From assembly GCF_032268605.1 (NCBI RefSeq), contig NZ_CP130318.1:5555501-5619500 (forward strand): a stretch of 64,000 nt of DNA, given 5' to 3'. Source of the stretch: Paenibacillus aurantius (GTDB lineage: Bacteria; Bacillota; Bacilli; Paenibacillales; NBRC-103111). Made by a program: the position numbers and the translations under genes. The notes under the pieces are model-generated. The model was not told where the DNA came from. It saw only the letters and a list, made by a program, of their open reading frames with translations, and made no database searches. Of this stretch, positions 27,198 through 36,768 are shown one piece after another (position 1 is the stretch's first letter; each line of letters starts with the position of its first letter).

Positions 27198-28622
27198 TTA
27201 CTTCGGCTCCCGGATGTCCCGGCGGCGGGCGATGCCCGAGCTGTAGGCCGCATCCAGCACGGCCTCGCGCACCCGTTCCGCGACGTGCTGGTTGAACACG
27301 CTCGGCACGATGTACGACTCGTTCAGCTCCTCGTCCGTCACGACCGAAGCGATCGCGCGTGCCGCGGCCAGCTTCATCTCCTCCGTGACGCGGGAGGCGC
27401 GGCAGTCGAGCATGCCCCTGAACAGGCCGGGGAAGCAGAGCACGTTGTTGATCTGGTTCGGGTAGTCCGAGCGTCCGGTCGCCATCACGCGCACGATTCC
27501 TTCCACCTCATCCGGCGAAATCTCCGGCGTCGGGTTGGCCATCGCGAATACGATGGAATCGGGGGCCATGCGCTTCACGTCCTCCACCTTCAGGACGCCG
27601 GGTCCCGACACGCCGATGAAGATATCCGCGCCCTCGATGACGTCGGAGAGCTTTCCTTCCTCGCGGTTCGGGTTCGTGTTCTCCCCGTACCAGTTCCACG
27701 TCGCGTTGCCGTAATCCTGTCCGGCCACCAGGGCGCCCTGGCGGTCCACGCCGATGATGTTGCGGACGCCGGCCGACAGCAGAATCTTCGTGCACGCCGT
27801 TCCGGCTGCACCCACGCCCGCCAGCACGACCTTGCAGTCTTCGAGCCGCTTGCCGACGAGCTTCGTGGCGTTCAAGAGCCCGGCAAGGAGCACGACGGCG
27901 GTGCCGTGCTGGTCATCGTGGAAGACGGGGATGTCCAGCTCCTGGACGAGCCTCTCCTCGATCTCGAAGCAGCGCGGAGCCGAAATGTCCTCGAGGTTGA
28001 TGCCCCCGAAGGCCGGCGCGATGTTCTTGATCGTGCGGATGATCTCTTCCGTATCCTGGGTTTCCAGGCAGATCGGGAAAGCATCGACGCCCGCGAACTG
28101 CTTGAACAGCATCGCCTTTCCTTCCATGACAGGCATAGCCCCGAGCGGACCGATATTTCCGAGTCCGAGCACCGCGGAGCCGTCCGACACCACGGCGACC
28201 GTGTTCCGCTTGATCGTAAGGGAATGGGCGCGCGACGGCTCCTCGTGAATGGCCATGCAGACCCGGGCCACGCCCGGTGTATAGACACGGGACAGGTCGT
28301 CCCGGTTTTTGATCGGCACCTTGGGGTTCATCTCGATTTTGCCGCCCAGGTGCATGAGGAAGGTCTGGTCCGACACGTTGAGAAGCTTAACCCCGGGAAG
28401 CCGGCGCGTCACTTCCTCAATGCGCTTCGTATGAAGCTGGTCGGTGACGTTGACGGTAATGTCCCGGATCGTCGAGTCTTTCGTCGACCGGGTGACGTCG
28501 ATGGCGACGATATCCCCGCCCGCGTCTCCGATAGCCGTGGCGATCTGCCCGAAGGTGATCCCCTGCTTGTCGATCTCCAGCCTCAAAATAATCGTCGTAC
28601 TGGCTCCTGTTGGTACTGCCAT
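27198..28622 (-). CDS. Malic enzyme with N-terminal ACT domain
   Basis: Oxidatively decarboxylates malate to pyruvate. The 474-residue protein has an ACT-like regulatory domain (about 8-85) and then the malic-enzyme core: V-Y-T-P-G-V-A-R near residue 112 with the catalytic Tyr, the metal-binding region F-H-D-D-Q-H-G-T-A near residue 240, and the dinucleotide loop G-V-G-A-A-G-T-A near residue 272. Bacillota relatives with this layout are NAD- or NADP-dependent; the cofactor is not decided here. AGGAGGGG precedes the ATG. It follows a dicarboxylate two-component system and symporter, so imported malate is its likely substrate and the ACT domain may bind an amino-acid effector. Confidence 0.93.
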   Translation of the reverse strand: MAVPTGASTTIILRLEIDKQGITFGQIATAIGDAGGDIVAIDVTRSTKDSTIRDITVNVTDQLHTKRIEEVTRRLPGVKLLNVSDQTFLMHLGGKIEMNPKVPIKNRDDLSRVYTPGVARVCMAIHEEPSRAHSLTIKRNTVAVVSDGSAVLGLGNIGPLGAMPVMEGKAMLFKQFAGVDAFPICLETQDTEEIIRTIKNIAPAFGGINLEDISAPRCFEIEERLVQELDIPVFHDDQHGTAVVLLAGLLNATKLVGKRLEDCKVVLAGVGAAGTACTKILLSAGVRNIIGVDRQGALVAGQDYGNATWNWYGENTNPNREEGKLSDVIEGADIFIGVSGPGVLKVEDVKRMAPDSIVFAMANPTPEISPDEVEGIVRVMATGRSDYPNQINNVLCFPGLFRGMLDCRASRVTEEMKLAAARAIASVVTDEELNESYIVPSVFNQHVAERVREAVLDAAYSSGIARRRDIREPK

Positions 28623-28774
28623 GCGATCCCCTCCTGCTCTCCTGAGTTATGACCTAATGATATCGCTTACATAGCGAAAAAGGAAGTTAAGAACATATTG
28701 TGCCTTTTGTTCATTTTGTTCCTGGTGCCTTATCCGGTAAGAACTACCCTAACGGATAAGGCACTGCCTTCCCC

Positions 28775-29533
28775 CTACCGCTTCTGCAAAAGGTACCGGT
28801 TGACCGGACGACCGACTCCCCCGTAGCGGATATCGAGGGCGACCCAGCCGGTCTTCTCCAGGTATTCCAGGTAGCGGCGGGCCGTTACGCGGGCAATGCC
28901 GACCCCGTCCGCCGCTTCTTCGGCCGAAACCGGCTCGTTCGTCCTCTCGAGGAAGCCGGCGATCTGCTTCAACGTCTGGGCGTTCAAGCCCTTCGGCAGC
29001 TCCTCCGGGAGCGGAAGGGCCGGCCCTTTGGCGCCAGCGGCCGGAGACGCCGGGGATCCGCCGGAGACGCTGGGGCGGGCTTCCCGTCTCCCGTGCAGGA
29101 CGGCATCGAGCTCTTCCTGGGAGAACGCCTCCGCCTCCTTCAGCCCGGCATGCAGGCGGAGGTAGCGCTCGAGAGATTCCTTCACCCGTTCGAACTTGAA
29201 CGGCTTCAGGATGTAGTCCGCCGCCCCGCCGCGCATCATCTCGCGGATCGTGGCCTCGTCCCGGGCCGCCGTGATGACGATCACGTCCGTCTCGACGGCC
29301 TCCTGCCGGATCCGCCGAAGCGTTTCGAGCCCGTCCTGCTGCGGCATGAAGACATCGAGAAGCACCAGCGAAGGTCGAAGCTCCCGAACGAGCTGCAAGC
29401 CCTCCACGCCGTTGCCCGCGGCGCCGACTACCCGGAAACCCGGCACCCGCTCGACGAATTCGCGGTTGACCTGCCTTACCATCGGGTCGTCCTCGATGAG
29501 AACGACCTCCACCCATTTGCCTTCCATGCTCAC
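28775..29533 (-). CDS. Response regulator, DctR/CitT family
   Basis: DNA-binding partner of the adjacent kinase. In 252 residues it has a receiver domain (1-130), with acidic pocket I-E-D-D, phosphoacceptor Asp60 in L-V-L-L-D-V-F-M-P and Lys in I-L-K-P-F, a Ser/Gly/Pro linker (150-175), and a C-terminal winged helix (about 190-250) with T-A-R-R-Y-L-E-Y-L, typical of CitB/DcuR-type regulators. The GTG at 29533 overlaps the kinase stop as GTGA; an ATG two codons later is equally possible because GGAG is better spaced for it. It probably activates the symporter, and perhaps malic enzyme, in response to C4-dicarboxylates. Confidence 0.9.
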   Translation of the reverse strand: MSMEGKWVEVVLIEDDPMVRQVNREFVERVPGFRVVGAAGNGVEGLQLVRELRPSLVLLDVFMPQQDGLETLRRIRQEAVETDVIVITAARDEATIREMMRGGAADYILKPFKFERVKESLERYLRLHAGLKEAEAFSQEELDAVLHGRREARPSVSGGSPASPAAGAKGPALPLPEELPKGLNAQTLKQIAGFLERTNEPVSAEEAADGVGIARVTARRYLEYLEKTGWVALDIRYGGVGRPVNRYLLQKR

Positions 29534-31125
29534 AACTCTCCTCTTCTCATGGGAAACGTAATCACGAAGCTCGTGCCCTCTCCCGGGGCGCTGTCGCAGG
29601 CCAGCTCCCCGCCGCCCTTCGCAACGATGCGGGCCACCAGACCGAGGCCGATGCCCCGGCCCTGGCCGCCCTTGGTGGAGAAGCCCGGCTCCAGCATCCG
29701 CCGCCTCGTCTCCTCGTCCATTCCCGCGCCGTTGTCCTCCACGAGCAGCGACAGCACCTCCTCGTCCTGCTCGATGCTGATTTCAACCCGCTTGGGCTCC
29801 CGGGACACCGCCTGCAGCGCGTCGAACGCATTCTCGATCAGGTTGCCCAAGATGAGCACGAAGTCGTGGCGGTCCATCTGCTCGGGGAACCGCTCCAGCC
29901 GGCTGCGGCGGTCCACCGCCACCTCGATGCCGAGTTCCCGGCCCCGGCCGATCTTGCCGAGAATGAGCCCGGACAGGCTGGGATCGTGGATACGGCCCGT
30001 CAGAAAACGGGTCAGTTCCTCCTGATGCTCCGCCGTCTCAAACAGATAATCGAGCGCCCTGTCCTGCCGGCCGAGCTGAAGGAGACCCGCAATGGTGTGC
30101 AGCTTGTTGCTGTGCTCGTGGTTCTGCACCCGCAGGGCATCGACGAATTCGCGCACCCCCGTCAGCTCCTCCGCCATCCGGGTCACCTCCGTCCGGTCCT
30201 GGAACACGGCGAGCGCCCCGACGGTCCGCCCGTTCAGCTTGACCGGAACGCGGCTCGTCCAGATCAGCGCTTCGCCGACGTGCAGCTCCTCGTTGTGCAT
30301 CGGCTGCTCCTGCTTCAGAATATCCGAGAGGCGCATGCCGGGCACGACCTCCTCCGCCGGCCGTCCCAGCACATCCCCCGTTATGCCGAATAGCTGCTTC
30401 GCCTTCTCGTTGAAGATGGTCAGGATCCCCCGGCTGTCCATGGCGATGACCCCTTCGTTCATCGAATGAAAGGCAGCGGTCCGCTCCAGCAGAAGCCGGG
30501 CGATCTCCTGCGGCTCCAGATTCAGCATCTGCCTCTTAATGTGTTTGGCCAAATTCCACGATCCCCAAACACCGAACAGGAGAGACAGCAGCAGGGTAAC
30601 ATAAGCATAGCCCCGCTGCTTCCGGATCGTTTCGGCTAGCCCGGGGAGGACGCGTCCGGCGAGCACCACCCCGATCTGCTGGTGCTCCTCGTTCATGACC
30701 GGCACGAAAGCCTGCACCGCCGTCCCAAGCTCTCCCTTCGCCCGGGACGTATACGTATGCTCGGCGAAAGCGGCTTCCATGCCGGCCTCCTCCGCCTTCG
30801 TCCCGAGCCGCGCTTCCACCGGATGGGAGAAGCGGACCCGGTTCCTATCCAGCACGACGATGTACGTGGCGTCGTTGATGATGCGGATCCGCTCCACTAC
30901 CGGATTCGCTGCCTTCCACCCTTCCGGCTCCGTCAAGTGCTGCCGGATCTCCGGAAGCTCCGCCACCGTCCGGCCGGTGATCAGGAGCCGGTCGGCGATG
31001 GCGTTCTCCTGCAGCCGGATCGTGCTGCCGAGCAGGATGATCCCGCCGAGCAGCAGGGAGAAGAGCACGATGCCGAAGGAGAGGAAGGTGATTTTCCATT
31101 GTATGCGCAGGTTGGTCAGCCTCAT
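29530..31125 (-). CDS. Sensor histidine kinase, DctS/CitA/DcuS family
   Basis: Membrane sensor for C4-dicarboxylates or citrate-like acids. The 531-residue protein has a first helix (about 9-35), an extracellular sensor domain (40-165), a second helix (about 170-195), a PAS domain (210-315), and the kinase core with the phosphoaccepting His in Q-N-H-E-H-S-N-K-L-H near residue 340, N-box E-N-A-F-D-A-L, and D-N-G-A-G-M and G-R-G-I-G-L-G-L glycine boxes. The ATG at 31125 is chosen because AGAAAGGGA precedes it. It is divergent, by 86 bases, from the TRAP-type binding-protein gene, which in Bacillus acts as co-sensor. Confidence 0.92.
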   Translation of the reverse strand: MRLTNLRIQWKITFLSFGIVLFSLLLGGIILLGSTIRLQENAIADRLLITGRTVAELPEIRQHLTEPEGWKAANPVVERIRIINDATYIVVLDRNRVRFSHPVEARLGTKAEEAGMEAAFAEHTYTSRAKGELGTAVQAFVPVMNEEHQQIGVVLAGRVLPGLAETIRKQRGYAYVTLLLSLLFGVWGSWNLAKHIKRQMLNLEPQEIARLLLERTAAFHSMNEGVIAMDSRGILTIFNEKAKQLFGITGDVLGRPAEEVVPGMRLSDILKQEQPMHNEELHVGEALIWTSRVPVKLNGRTVGALAVFQDRTEVTRMAEELTGVREFVDALRVQNHEHSNKLHTIAGLLQLGRQDRALDYLFETAEHQEELTRFLTGRIHDPSLSGLILGKIGRGRELGIEVAVDRRSRLERFPEQMDRHDFVLILGNLIENAFDALQAVSREPKRVEISIEQDEEVLSLLVEDNGAGMDEETRRRMLEPGFSTKGGQGRGIGLGLVARIVAKGGGELACDSAPGEGTSFVITFPMRRGEL

Positions 31126-31211
31126 AGGGTCCCTTTCTACCTTCATCCTCATTCTGTTATTATTGTGGAACAAGCCGGCTTCATTCGCAACCTTTAAGAG
31201 AGGTGCCTATC

Positions 31212-32276
31212 TTGAAATCCATCGTTAGCCTGATCCTGTTCCTCGCGATCGGCCTGGCGGCCGCGCTCTTTGCCGGCTTCCGCCCCGATCTCTATTCCGC
31301 CCCGGCCCCCCATGACGACGAGCAGCAGGGGCTCGCGGACCGGATCATTATTAAATTCAGCATCTCCGTCGCCGAAAATACGCCCAAAGGCCTCGCCGCC
31401 CTCAAATTCGCTCAGCTCGCGAAGGAGAAAACAGACGGCCGCGTGGAAGTGCAGACGTTCCCGAACGGCACCCTGTACTCCGACACCGAGGAGATCCAGG
31501 CCATGATGAAGGGGGATCTGCAGATGATCGCCCCGGCCTTCTCCTACTTGAGCAATATCCTTCCGGCGTGGTACGCCATGGACCTGCCGTTCGCGCTCCC
31601 GAACCGGGAGGCCGTGGAGGAAGCGTTCAACGGGGAGATCGGAAAGCTGCTGTTCCGCACGCTCGAGAGCCGTGACATGAAAGGAATGGCCTTCTGGAGC
31701 AACGGCTTCAAGCAGATCACCGGTCCCCGCGAGCTGATCCGCCCCGAGGATTTTAACGGCCTGCGAATTAGAATCATCCCCAGCCGGGTGCTGGAGGCCG
31801 AATACCAGCTCCTCGGCGCCAAAACCACGCCGCTCAACTTCAACGAGGTGTACCGGAACCTCGAATCGGGCGGCGTGAACGGCCAGGAGAACACGTTCTC
31901 GAATATTTATACGAAGAGGCTGTATCAGGTGCAGAGCCACATGACGATCAGCAACCACGGGTATTTGGGCTATGCCGTCATCATCAACCGCCCTTTCTGG
32001 AACAAGCTCCCGGCGGACATCCAGGAGAAGCTCGCCGAAGCCATGGACGAAACCACCCGCTGGATGACCGCGAATTCGGATGCCATGAACGCGGCCCAGC
32101 TCGAGCAGATGAAAGCCATTTCCAACATGCAGATCCACGAGCTTACCTCTGAGGAACGCCGGGAATGGATCCGTGTGCTCGAGCCGGTATACGAACGGTT
32201 CCGCAAGGAAATCGGCGGCGACCTGACCGACCGGATGCTGGAGCTTCGGGATAAATACATCGGGAAAACGGATTAG
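31212..32276 (+). CDS. C4-dicarboxylate-binding protein, DctP/DctB family
   Basis: Extracellular TRAP-type receptor of 354 residues. The N-terminus is a hydrophobic helix (residues 5-25) without a lipobox Cys, so it may stay membrane-anchored. The DctP domain shows F-S-I-S-V-A-E-N-T-P-K-G near residue 52, G-T-L-Y-S-D, the conserved N-G-F-K-Q-I-T region and G-L-R-I-R-I-I-P-S near residue 180. TTG at 31212 is preferred because AGAGAGG lies 8 bases upstream; GTG at 31203 is inside that site. No TRAP permease genes accompany it. As in the B. subtilis dct locus, it probably delivers ligand to the kinase and symporter. Confidence 0.88.
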   Translation: MKSIVSLILFLAIGLAAALFAGFRPDLYSAPAPHDDEQQGLADRIIIKFSISVAENTPKGLAALKFAQLAKEKTDGRVEVQTFPNGTLYSDTEEIQAMMKGDLQMIAPAFSYLSNILPAWYAMDLPFALPNREAVEEAFNGEIGKLLFRTLESRDMKGMAFWSNGFKQITGPRELIRPEDFNGLRIRIIPSRVLEAEYQLLGAKTTPLNFNEVYRNLESGGVNGQENTFSNIYTKRLYQVQSHMTISNHGYLGYAVIINRPFWNKLPADIQEKLAEAMDETTRWMTANSDAMNAAQLEQMKAISNMQIHELTSEERREWIRVLEPVYERFRKEIGGDLTDRMLELRDKYIGKTD

Positions 32277-32347
32277 GAACACCTGGAGACCATAAAGACC
32301 AAAACGAACAGTATGACCGCAACATTGTGAAAATTCCGTGACGTGCC

Positions 32348-32383
32348 TAAACTAAGTTTACCGGCGCTTGTGAAGCGCTTACA
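32348..32383. promoter_or_regulatory. Candidate operators upstream of the dicarboxylate symporter
   Basis: TAAAC and GTTTA form a 13-base palindrome at 32348-32360. GTGAAGCGCTTACA at 32370-32383 matches the CcpA cre consensus (TGNAANCGNTNNCA) in all but its first two bases. Both lie 25-60 bases ahead of the symporter start, where response-regulator activation and glucose repression would be expected. Confidence 0.5.
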
Positions 32384-32407
32384 AGTCAAACTTGGAGAGG
32401 TGCATCC

Positions 32408-33712
32408 ATGAGAATCAACTTCCGGAACCTGACGGTTCAGGTCATTACCGCTATTCTGCTCGGCATTGTGGTCGGCCATTTCTTCCCGGCCTTCGGCACC
32501 AGCCTGAAGGTGCTTGGAGACGTTTTCGTAAAGATGATCAAGATGGTCATCCCCCCTATCGTGTTCTTTACCATCGTGACCGGCATCGCCGGAATGGGCA
32601 GCCTGAAGAAGGTCGGCCGGATCGGCGGCAAAGCGCTTCTGTATTTTGAAATCGTTACCACCGCCGCTCTTGCCATCGGCCTGCTGGTGGTCAATATCAT
32701 CAAGCCGGGCGCCGGTCTCGATGTCAGCCACGCCACCAAGGGAAGCATCACGCAGTATACGAAAGCCGCCGCCGAATCCAGCCACGGCCTCGTGGATTTC
32801 CTGGTCGGGATCGTCCCGGACAACATTATCGGCGCGATGGCCAAGGGCGAGCTGCTCCCGATTCTGTTCTTCTCCGTCCTGTTCGGGCTGGCGCTCGCCG
32901 CCATGGGGAATTCCGCCAAGCCGCTTTACACGTTTTTTGAGAAAATGTCCCATGTTTTCTTCAACATCGTCAACATGATCATGAAGGTTTCCCCGGTCGC
33001 CGCCTTCGGGGCCATGTCCTACACGATCGGCAAATTCGGCATCGGGTCGCTCTTCTCTCTCGGCAAGCTGATGGGCTCCGTCTATCTGACGATGTTCCTG
33101 TTCATTATTATCGTACTGGGCACCATCGCCCGGATCTTCGGCTTCTCCATCTTCAGCTTCCTGCGTTTCATCAAGGATGAGATTCTGCTGGTGCTCGGCA
33201 CCTCTTCTTCCGAGTCGGCCCTGCCGCGGATGATGGAGCGCATGGAAAAATACGGCTGCAGCAAGCCGGTTGTCGGCCTCGTCATCCCCACCGGCTACTC
33301 GTTCAACCTGGACGGCACGTCAATCTACCTGTCCATGGCCGCCATGTTCATCGCGCAGGCTTACGGCATCGACCTATCCATCTGGCAGCAGATAACCCTG
33401 CTCGGCATTCTGATGCTGACGTCCAAAGGGGCCGCCGGGGTAACCGGCTCCGGCTTCATCACCCTGGCCGCGACCCTCGCCGCCTTCCCGATGATTCCGG
33501 TGGAAGGCATCGCCCTCCTGCTCGGGGTGGACCGCTTCATGTCCGAAGCCCGCGCCATCACGAACCTGATCGGCAACGGGGTGGCCACTGTCGTGGTCGC
33601 CAAAATGGAAGGCGAATTCGACCCGAACCGGGAGTCCGCTTCCGTTCCCGCTCTCGAGGAAGAGGAGGAGGACGAACGGGCGGTGGCCGGCATGAGCCCG
33701 AGCAAGGCGTAA
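32408..33712 (+). CDS. Dicarboxylate/cation symporter (DAACS family, DctA/DctP-like)
   Basis: Membrane importer of C4-dicarboxylates such as succinate, fumarate and malate, driven by protons or sodium. The 434-residue protein has eight main helices, two re-entrant loops with S-S-S-E-S-A-L-P near residue 262, and the substrate-site motif [12 protein letters not shown] near residue 297. A short acidic tail (E-E-E-E-E-D-E) follows. GGAGAGG lies 6 bases before the ATG. It completes the set of sensor kinase, regulator and receptor on either side of 31.2 kb, and malic enzyme nearby can use its cargo. A glutamate carrier of the same family is less likely in this context. Confidence 0.93.
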   Translation: MRINFRNLTVQVITAILLGIVVGHFFPAFGTSLKVLGDVFVKMIKMVIPPIVFFTIVTGIAGMGSLKKVGRIGGKALLYFEIVTTAALAIGLLVVNIIKPGAGLDVSHATKGSITQYTKAAAESSHGLVDFLVGIVPDNIIGAMAKGELLPILFFSVLFGLALAAMGNSAKPLYTFFEKMSHVFFNIVNMIMKVSPVAAFGAMSYTIGKFGIGSLFSLGKLMGSVYLTMFLFIIIVLGTIARIFGFSIFSFLRFIKDEILLVLGTSSSESALPRMMERMEKYGCSKPVVGLVIPTGYSFNLDGTSIYLSMAAMFIAQAYGIDLSIWQQITLLGILMLTSKGAAGVTGSGFITLAATLAAFPMIPVEGIALLLGVDRFMSEARAITNLIGNGVATVVVAKMEGEFDPNRESASVPALEEEEEDERAVAGMSPSKA

Positions 33713-33771
33713 CGCAGAACTCGGTTCCAAAGCAAAGATAGATAGAACAAGTGAACAAGGGGTTTCCCCAC

Positions 33772-33817
33772 AAAAAAAGGACCTCAGCCACATTCTGTGG
33801 AGGTTGAGGTCCTTTTC
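33772..33817. terminator. Bidirectional intrinsic terminator
   Basis: AGGACCTCA near 33778 pairs with TTGAGGTCCT near 33803-33813 around a CCACA/TGTGG inner stem, with seven As before and TTTT after. It serves the symporter and the convergent oxidoreductase gene. Confidence 0.9.
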
Positions 33818-33826
33818 TGTATCTTC

Positions 33827-34966
33827 CTAGCGCCAATCCACTGTCTGGAACGTTCCGGTCAGGGAAGACTCCCGGGCCTTCAAGCAGACCAGTGCGCTGA
33901 GCAGGCCGGAATTCATGTCTGAGCTGGAGCGGGCTTCGCCGCGCATGACCTTGAGGAAGTTATCCGCGAGCACCTGGTCCCCGCCAAAGTGGGCCTCGCT
34001 GCCGTCCATCCGGTATACTTCCGTGTGCGGGCTGTGGTGCGGGAATACTTTGATCTCATCGGTGTAGAAGTCGAACTCCAGCGTCCCTTTGTACCCAAGC
34101 AGCCGGGCTCCCCGAGAGGCTGCCTTGCGCCGCGCGAAGAAGTTTTGCGAATACGACACATGCATGCCCGACTCGTACCGGATCAGAGCGCTGCCCGAAT
34201 CCTCGTTGCCCGTGTCCACGGCAAAAGCGCAGTATTCGCCCGCCGGAGTGGTGTCTTCGCTGCGAACGACGCCGTAAGTGCTCTCCTTGCACGTAAGCTT
34301 CTCCTCGCAATCGGCGCACTTTAAGCCGGCCGGCTTGTCGCCGCGGAAAATCTGCTTGGACACCATGGCGCATACGTCCGTCGGATGCCCGCCGATGAGA
34401 TGCTGGAGATAGTCGAAGTCATGGGTTGCCTTCTGCAGAAACAGCCCGCCCGTTTCGTTCTCGTCCCGGTACCAGTGGTGGTAATAGACCCCGCCGTACG
34501 GCACATTGTTCACCGCCTGGACATGCTCCACCGTCCCGATCTTCCCGGAGTCGAGAATCTCTTTCACGAGGCTTACCATCGGGGTTACCCGCAGCGGGAA
34601 CGACACCACCACCTCGGCGGGATAGCGGTCGTAAGCTTGCTTCAGCAGCTTCAGGTCCTCCAGTGTGGTGGCCACCGGCTTCTCCAGGAAGAGCGGAATG
34701 CCGCTTGACAGGACCTCGGCCGCCAGCCGGGCGTGAAGCGAGCATCTTGTGCCGATGAGCACCCCGTCAGGCTTTACCCTCTCCTTCATTTCGGCGAAGG
34801 TGTCATAGAATTCAGGAAGCCGATCCTCGCGCTCCGTCATCGCCTGCTTAATCGCTTCGTTCTGCACATCGACAATGGCGGCAAGCTCCAGGGTCGGATC
34901 CTGCACGATCAGCTCGCGGATCACGTTGCGGATACGGCGCCCGTAACCAATGACAGCTATTTTCAT
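33827..34966 (-). CDS. Gfo/Idh/MocA family oxidoreductase
   Basis: Predicted NAD(P)-dependent sugar or inositol dehydrogenase of 379 residues. The Rossmann start reads K-I-A-V-I-G-Y-G-R-R-I, and the family hallmark E-K-P-V-A-T is near residue 99. A Cys cluster L-K-C-A-D-C-E-E-K-L-T-C near residue 222, seen in some members, may bind a metal or be structural. The ATG at 34966 follows AGAGG by 8 bases; the open frame extends upstream without family similarity. The gene is isolated, so the substrate is unknown. The first glycine motif is less regular than G-x-G-x-x-G. Confidence 0.88.
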   Translation of the reverse strand: MKIAVIGYGRRIRNVIRELIVQDPTLELAAIVDVQNEAIKQAMTEREDRLPEFYDTFAEMKERVKPDGVLIGTRCSLHARLAAEVLSSGIPLFLEKPVATTLEDLKLLKQAYDRYPAEVVVSFPLRVTPMVSLVKEILDSGKIGTVEHVQAVNNVPYGGVYYHHWYRDENETGGLFLQKATHDFDYLQHLIGGHPTDVCAMVSKQIFRGDKPAGLKCADCEEKLTCKESTYGVVRSEDTTPAGEYCAFAVDTGNEDSGSALIRYESGMHVSYSQNFFARRKAASRGARLLGYKGTLEFDFYTDEIKVFPHHSPHTEVYRMDGSEAHFGGDQVLADNFLKVMRGEARSSSDMNSGLLSALVCLKARESSLTGTFQTVDWR

Positions 34967-35094
34967 CAAAGAGGCCTCTTTTCTGATCATGGTATTATGC
35001 CTGTTACATACTTGTATTATAAAACAGGGGCTCTTCCTTGACAATCCGTTTGGCAAGACCCCTTTTGAGGGGGCCAACGGCTTCGGGAGATGGC

Positions 35095-35215
35095 ACGGCT
35101 TTGACCTTTGTCCGGCTCCCCGCCTTCGGAGTTAGGACGGCTTTGGTCTTTATCCGGCTCCCCGCCTTCGGGGATTGGACGGTTTCGGCCTTTGTCCGGC
35201 TCCCCGTCTCCCCCG
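35095..35215. repeat. 42-base tandem repeat, three copies
   Basis: Units begin ACGGCTTTG at 35095 and 35137 and ACGGTTTCG at 35179, exactly 42 bases apart. Each contains CTTTGTCCGGCTCCCCGCCT or a close variant; the third is shorter and diverged. CCCCGCCTTCGGGG within unit two can fold as a small hairpin. It lies in the 318-base gap between the divergent oxidoreductase and aminopeptidase genes, ending about 70 bases before the latter. Confidence 0.85.
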
Positions 35216-35284
35216 TTTTTTTGTAAAATCCGGAGAATGTACTACACTAGAGGAAGAACCATACCCTACCCAAGGAGGATTTCC

Positions 35285-36517
35285 ATGACCTTTGCCGAGA
35301 ACCTGGAAAAATACGCCGAGCTGGCCGTCCGCATCGGCTGCAACATCCAGCCGGGCCAGTCGCTGTGGATCAACGGCCCGATCGACTCCGCCGACCTCAT
35401 CCGCCTGATCACCCGCAAGGCGTATGAAGCCGGCGCCAAGAATGTGCAGGTTGAATGGTACGACCAAGCCGTCAACCGCCTGAAGTACGACCTCGCGCCG
35501 GAAGAGGCGTTCGGGGAATACCCCGCCTGGCGGGCCCGGGCCCTCGAGCAGGAAGCCGAGAAGAACGGTGCGTACCTGTACATCGAGTCGAACGACCCGG
35601 AGCTTATGAAGGGAGTCGATCCCAAGCGGCTGTCGGCCTTCTCCAAGGCGGCGGGGGCCGAGCTTGTGAAATGGCGCGAATACATGGGCTCTTACCGGAT
35701 GACCTGGTGCATCATCGGCGCTCCCTCTGTCGGGTGGGCCCGAAAGGTGTATCCCGATAAAGAGGACTCAGAAGCGGTCCAGGCGCTGTGGGAGGCTATC
35801 TTCCGGGCGACCCGTGCGGATCAGGACGATCCGGTCGCCCTATGGCGCGAACATAATGCGAAGCTTCGAGCCAAGCGTGAGCAGTTGACGGCGAAGCAGT
35901 ACCGCAAGCTGCACTACCGTGCTCCCGGGACGGAGCTGACCGTAGCGCTTCCCGAGCGTCACCTGTGGAGGGGAGGCTCCGTGGCGAACACCCGGGCCGG
36001 CTTTGAGTTCAACCCGAACGTACCGACGGAGGAAGTATTCGTCTCGCCGCACCGGGACGGAACCAACGGCGTCGTGCACAGCACCAAGCCGCTCAGCTAC
36101 CAGGGCAGCCTCATCGAAAACTTCTCACTCACCTTTGAGAACGGCCGCGTGGTGGATTTCCAGGCCGAGAAGGGCTACGAGAACCTCAAGAACCTCGTCG
36201 AGCTGGACGAAGGCTCGCATTATTTAGGAGAGATCGCGCTCGTGCCGCACGATTCCCCAATCTCTAACTCCAAGCAGCTGTTCTTCAACACGCTGTATGA
36301 CGAGAATGCCTCCAACCACCTGGCCCTCGGCCGCGCCTTCCCGACCACCCTGGAGGGCGGCGAAGACCTGTCGCCGGAGGAGCAGCTGGCGGCGGGGCTC
36401 AACACGAGTCTCACGCACGTCGATTTCATGATCGGCTCCGCCGAGATGGACATCGACGGCGAGCTGGCGGACGGCACAATCGAGCCGATCTTCCGCAAGG
36501 GCAACTGGGCGTTTTGA
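35285..36517 (+). CDS. M29 family aminopeptidase (AmpS/PepS type)
   Basis: Cytoplasmic metal-dependent aminopeptidase of 410 residues, the usual family length. Features are A-E-L-A-V-R-I-G-C-N-I-Q-P-G-Q near residue 13, the first ligand segment N-V-P-T-E-E-V-F-V-S-P-H-R near residue 247, the L-D-E-G-S-H-Y-L-G-E-I-A-L-V-P segment near residue 310, and the closing H-V-D-F-M-I-G-S-A-E-M-D-I-D-G. AAGGAGG lies 7 bases before the ATG at 35285; the frame continues upstream through the tandem repeat but this is not coding in character. It stands alone. Substrate breadth cannot be read from sequence. Confidence 0.94.
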   Translation: MTFAENLEKYAELAVRIGCNIQPGQSLWINGPIDSADLIRLITRKAYEAGAKNVQVEWYDQAVNRLKYDLAPEEAFGEYPAWRARALEQEAEKNGAYLYIESNDPELMKGVDPKRLSAFSKAAGAELVKWREYMGSYRMTWCIIGAPSVGWARKVYPDKEDSEAVQALWEAIFRATRADQDDPVALWREHNAKLRAKREQLTAKQYRKLHYRAPGTELTVALPERHLWRGGSVANTRAGFEFNPNVPTEEVFVSPHRDGTNGVVHSTKPLSYQGSLIENFSLTFENGRVVDFQAEKGYENLKNLVELDEGSHYLGEIALVPHDSPISNSKQLFFNTLYDENASNHLALGRAFPTTLEGGEDLSPEEQLAAGLNTSLTHVDFMIGSAEMDIDGELADGTIEPIFRKGNWAF

Positions 36518-36768
36518 GGCAGACGGCCGGGTCCTCCTGAGCGCGCTGTTATGCCCTGCAGGAAGCCGGGCGTACCGGCAGGCCTGGGGCGTGCACGTCG
36601 GGCCGTGCCGGAGCGAGTGCACGCCGCTTCTTCGCGCAGGAGGGCCGGTTTGCATGCCCGTTGACCGGCCGCTTGGGAGTTCGGCGGTCTGACGTCGCCC
36701 CCTGGTCCTAAGCGTTTCTCAAGGCGGGCCGGTAATTTTCTCGGCCCTGCCTGAGGCTGCCTCCCGCC

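Noticed and set aside
35108-35284. 59-residue N-terminal extension of the M29 aminopeptidase
   Set aside because: The segment translates the 42-base tandem repeats, the family starts at 35285, and only that start has a ribosome site.
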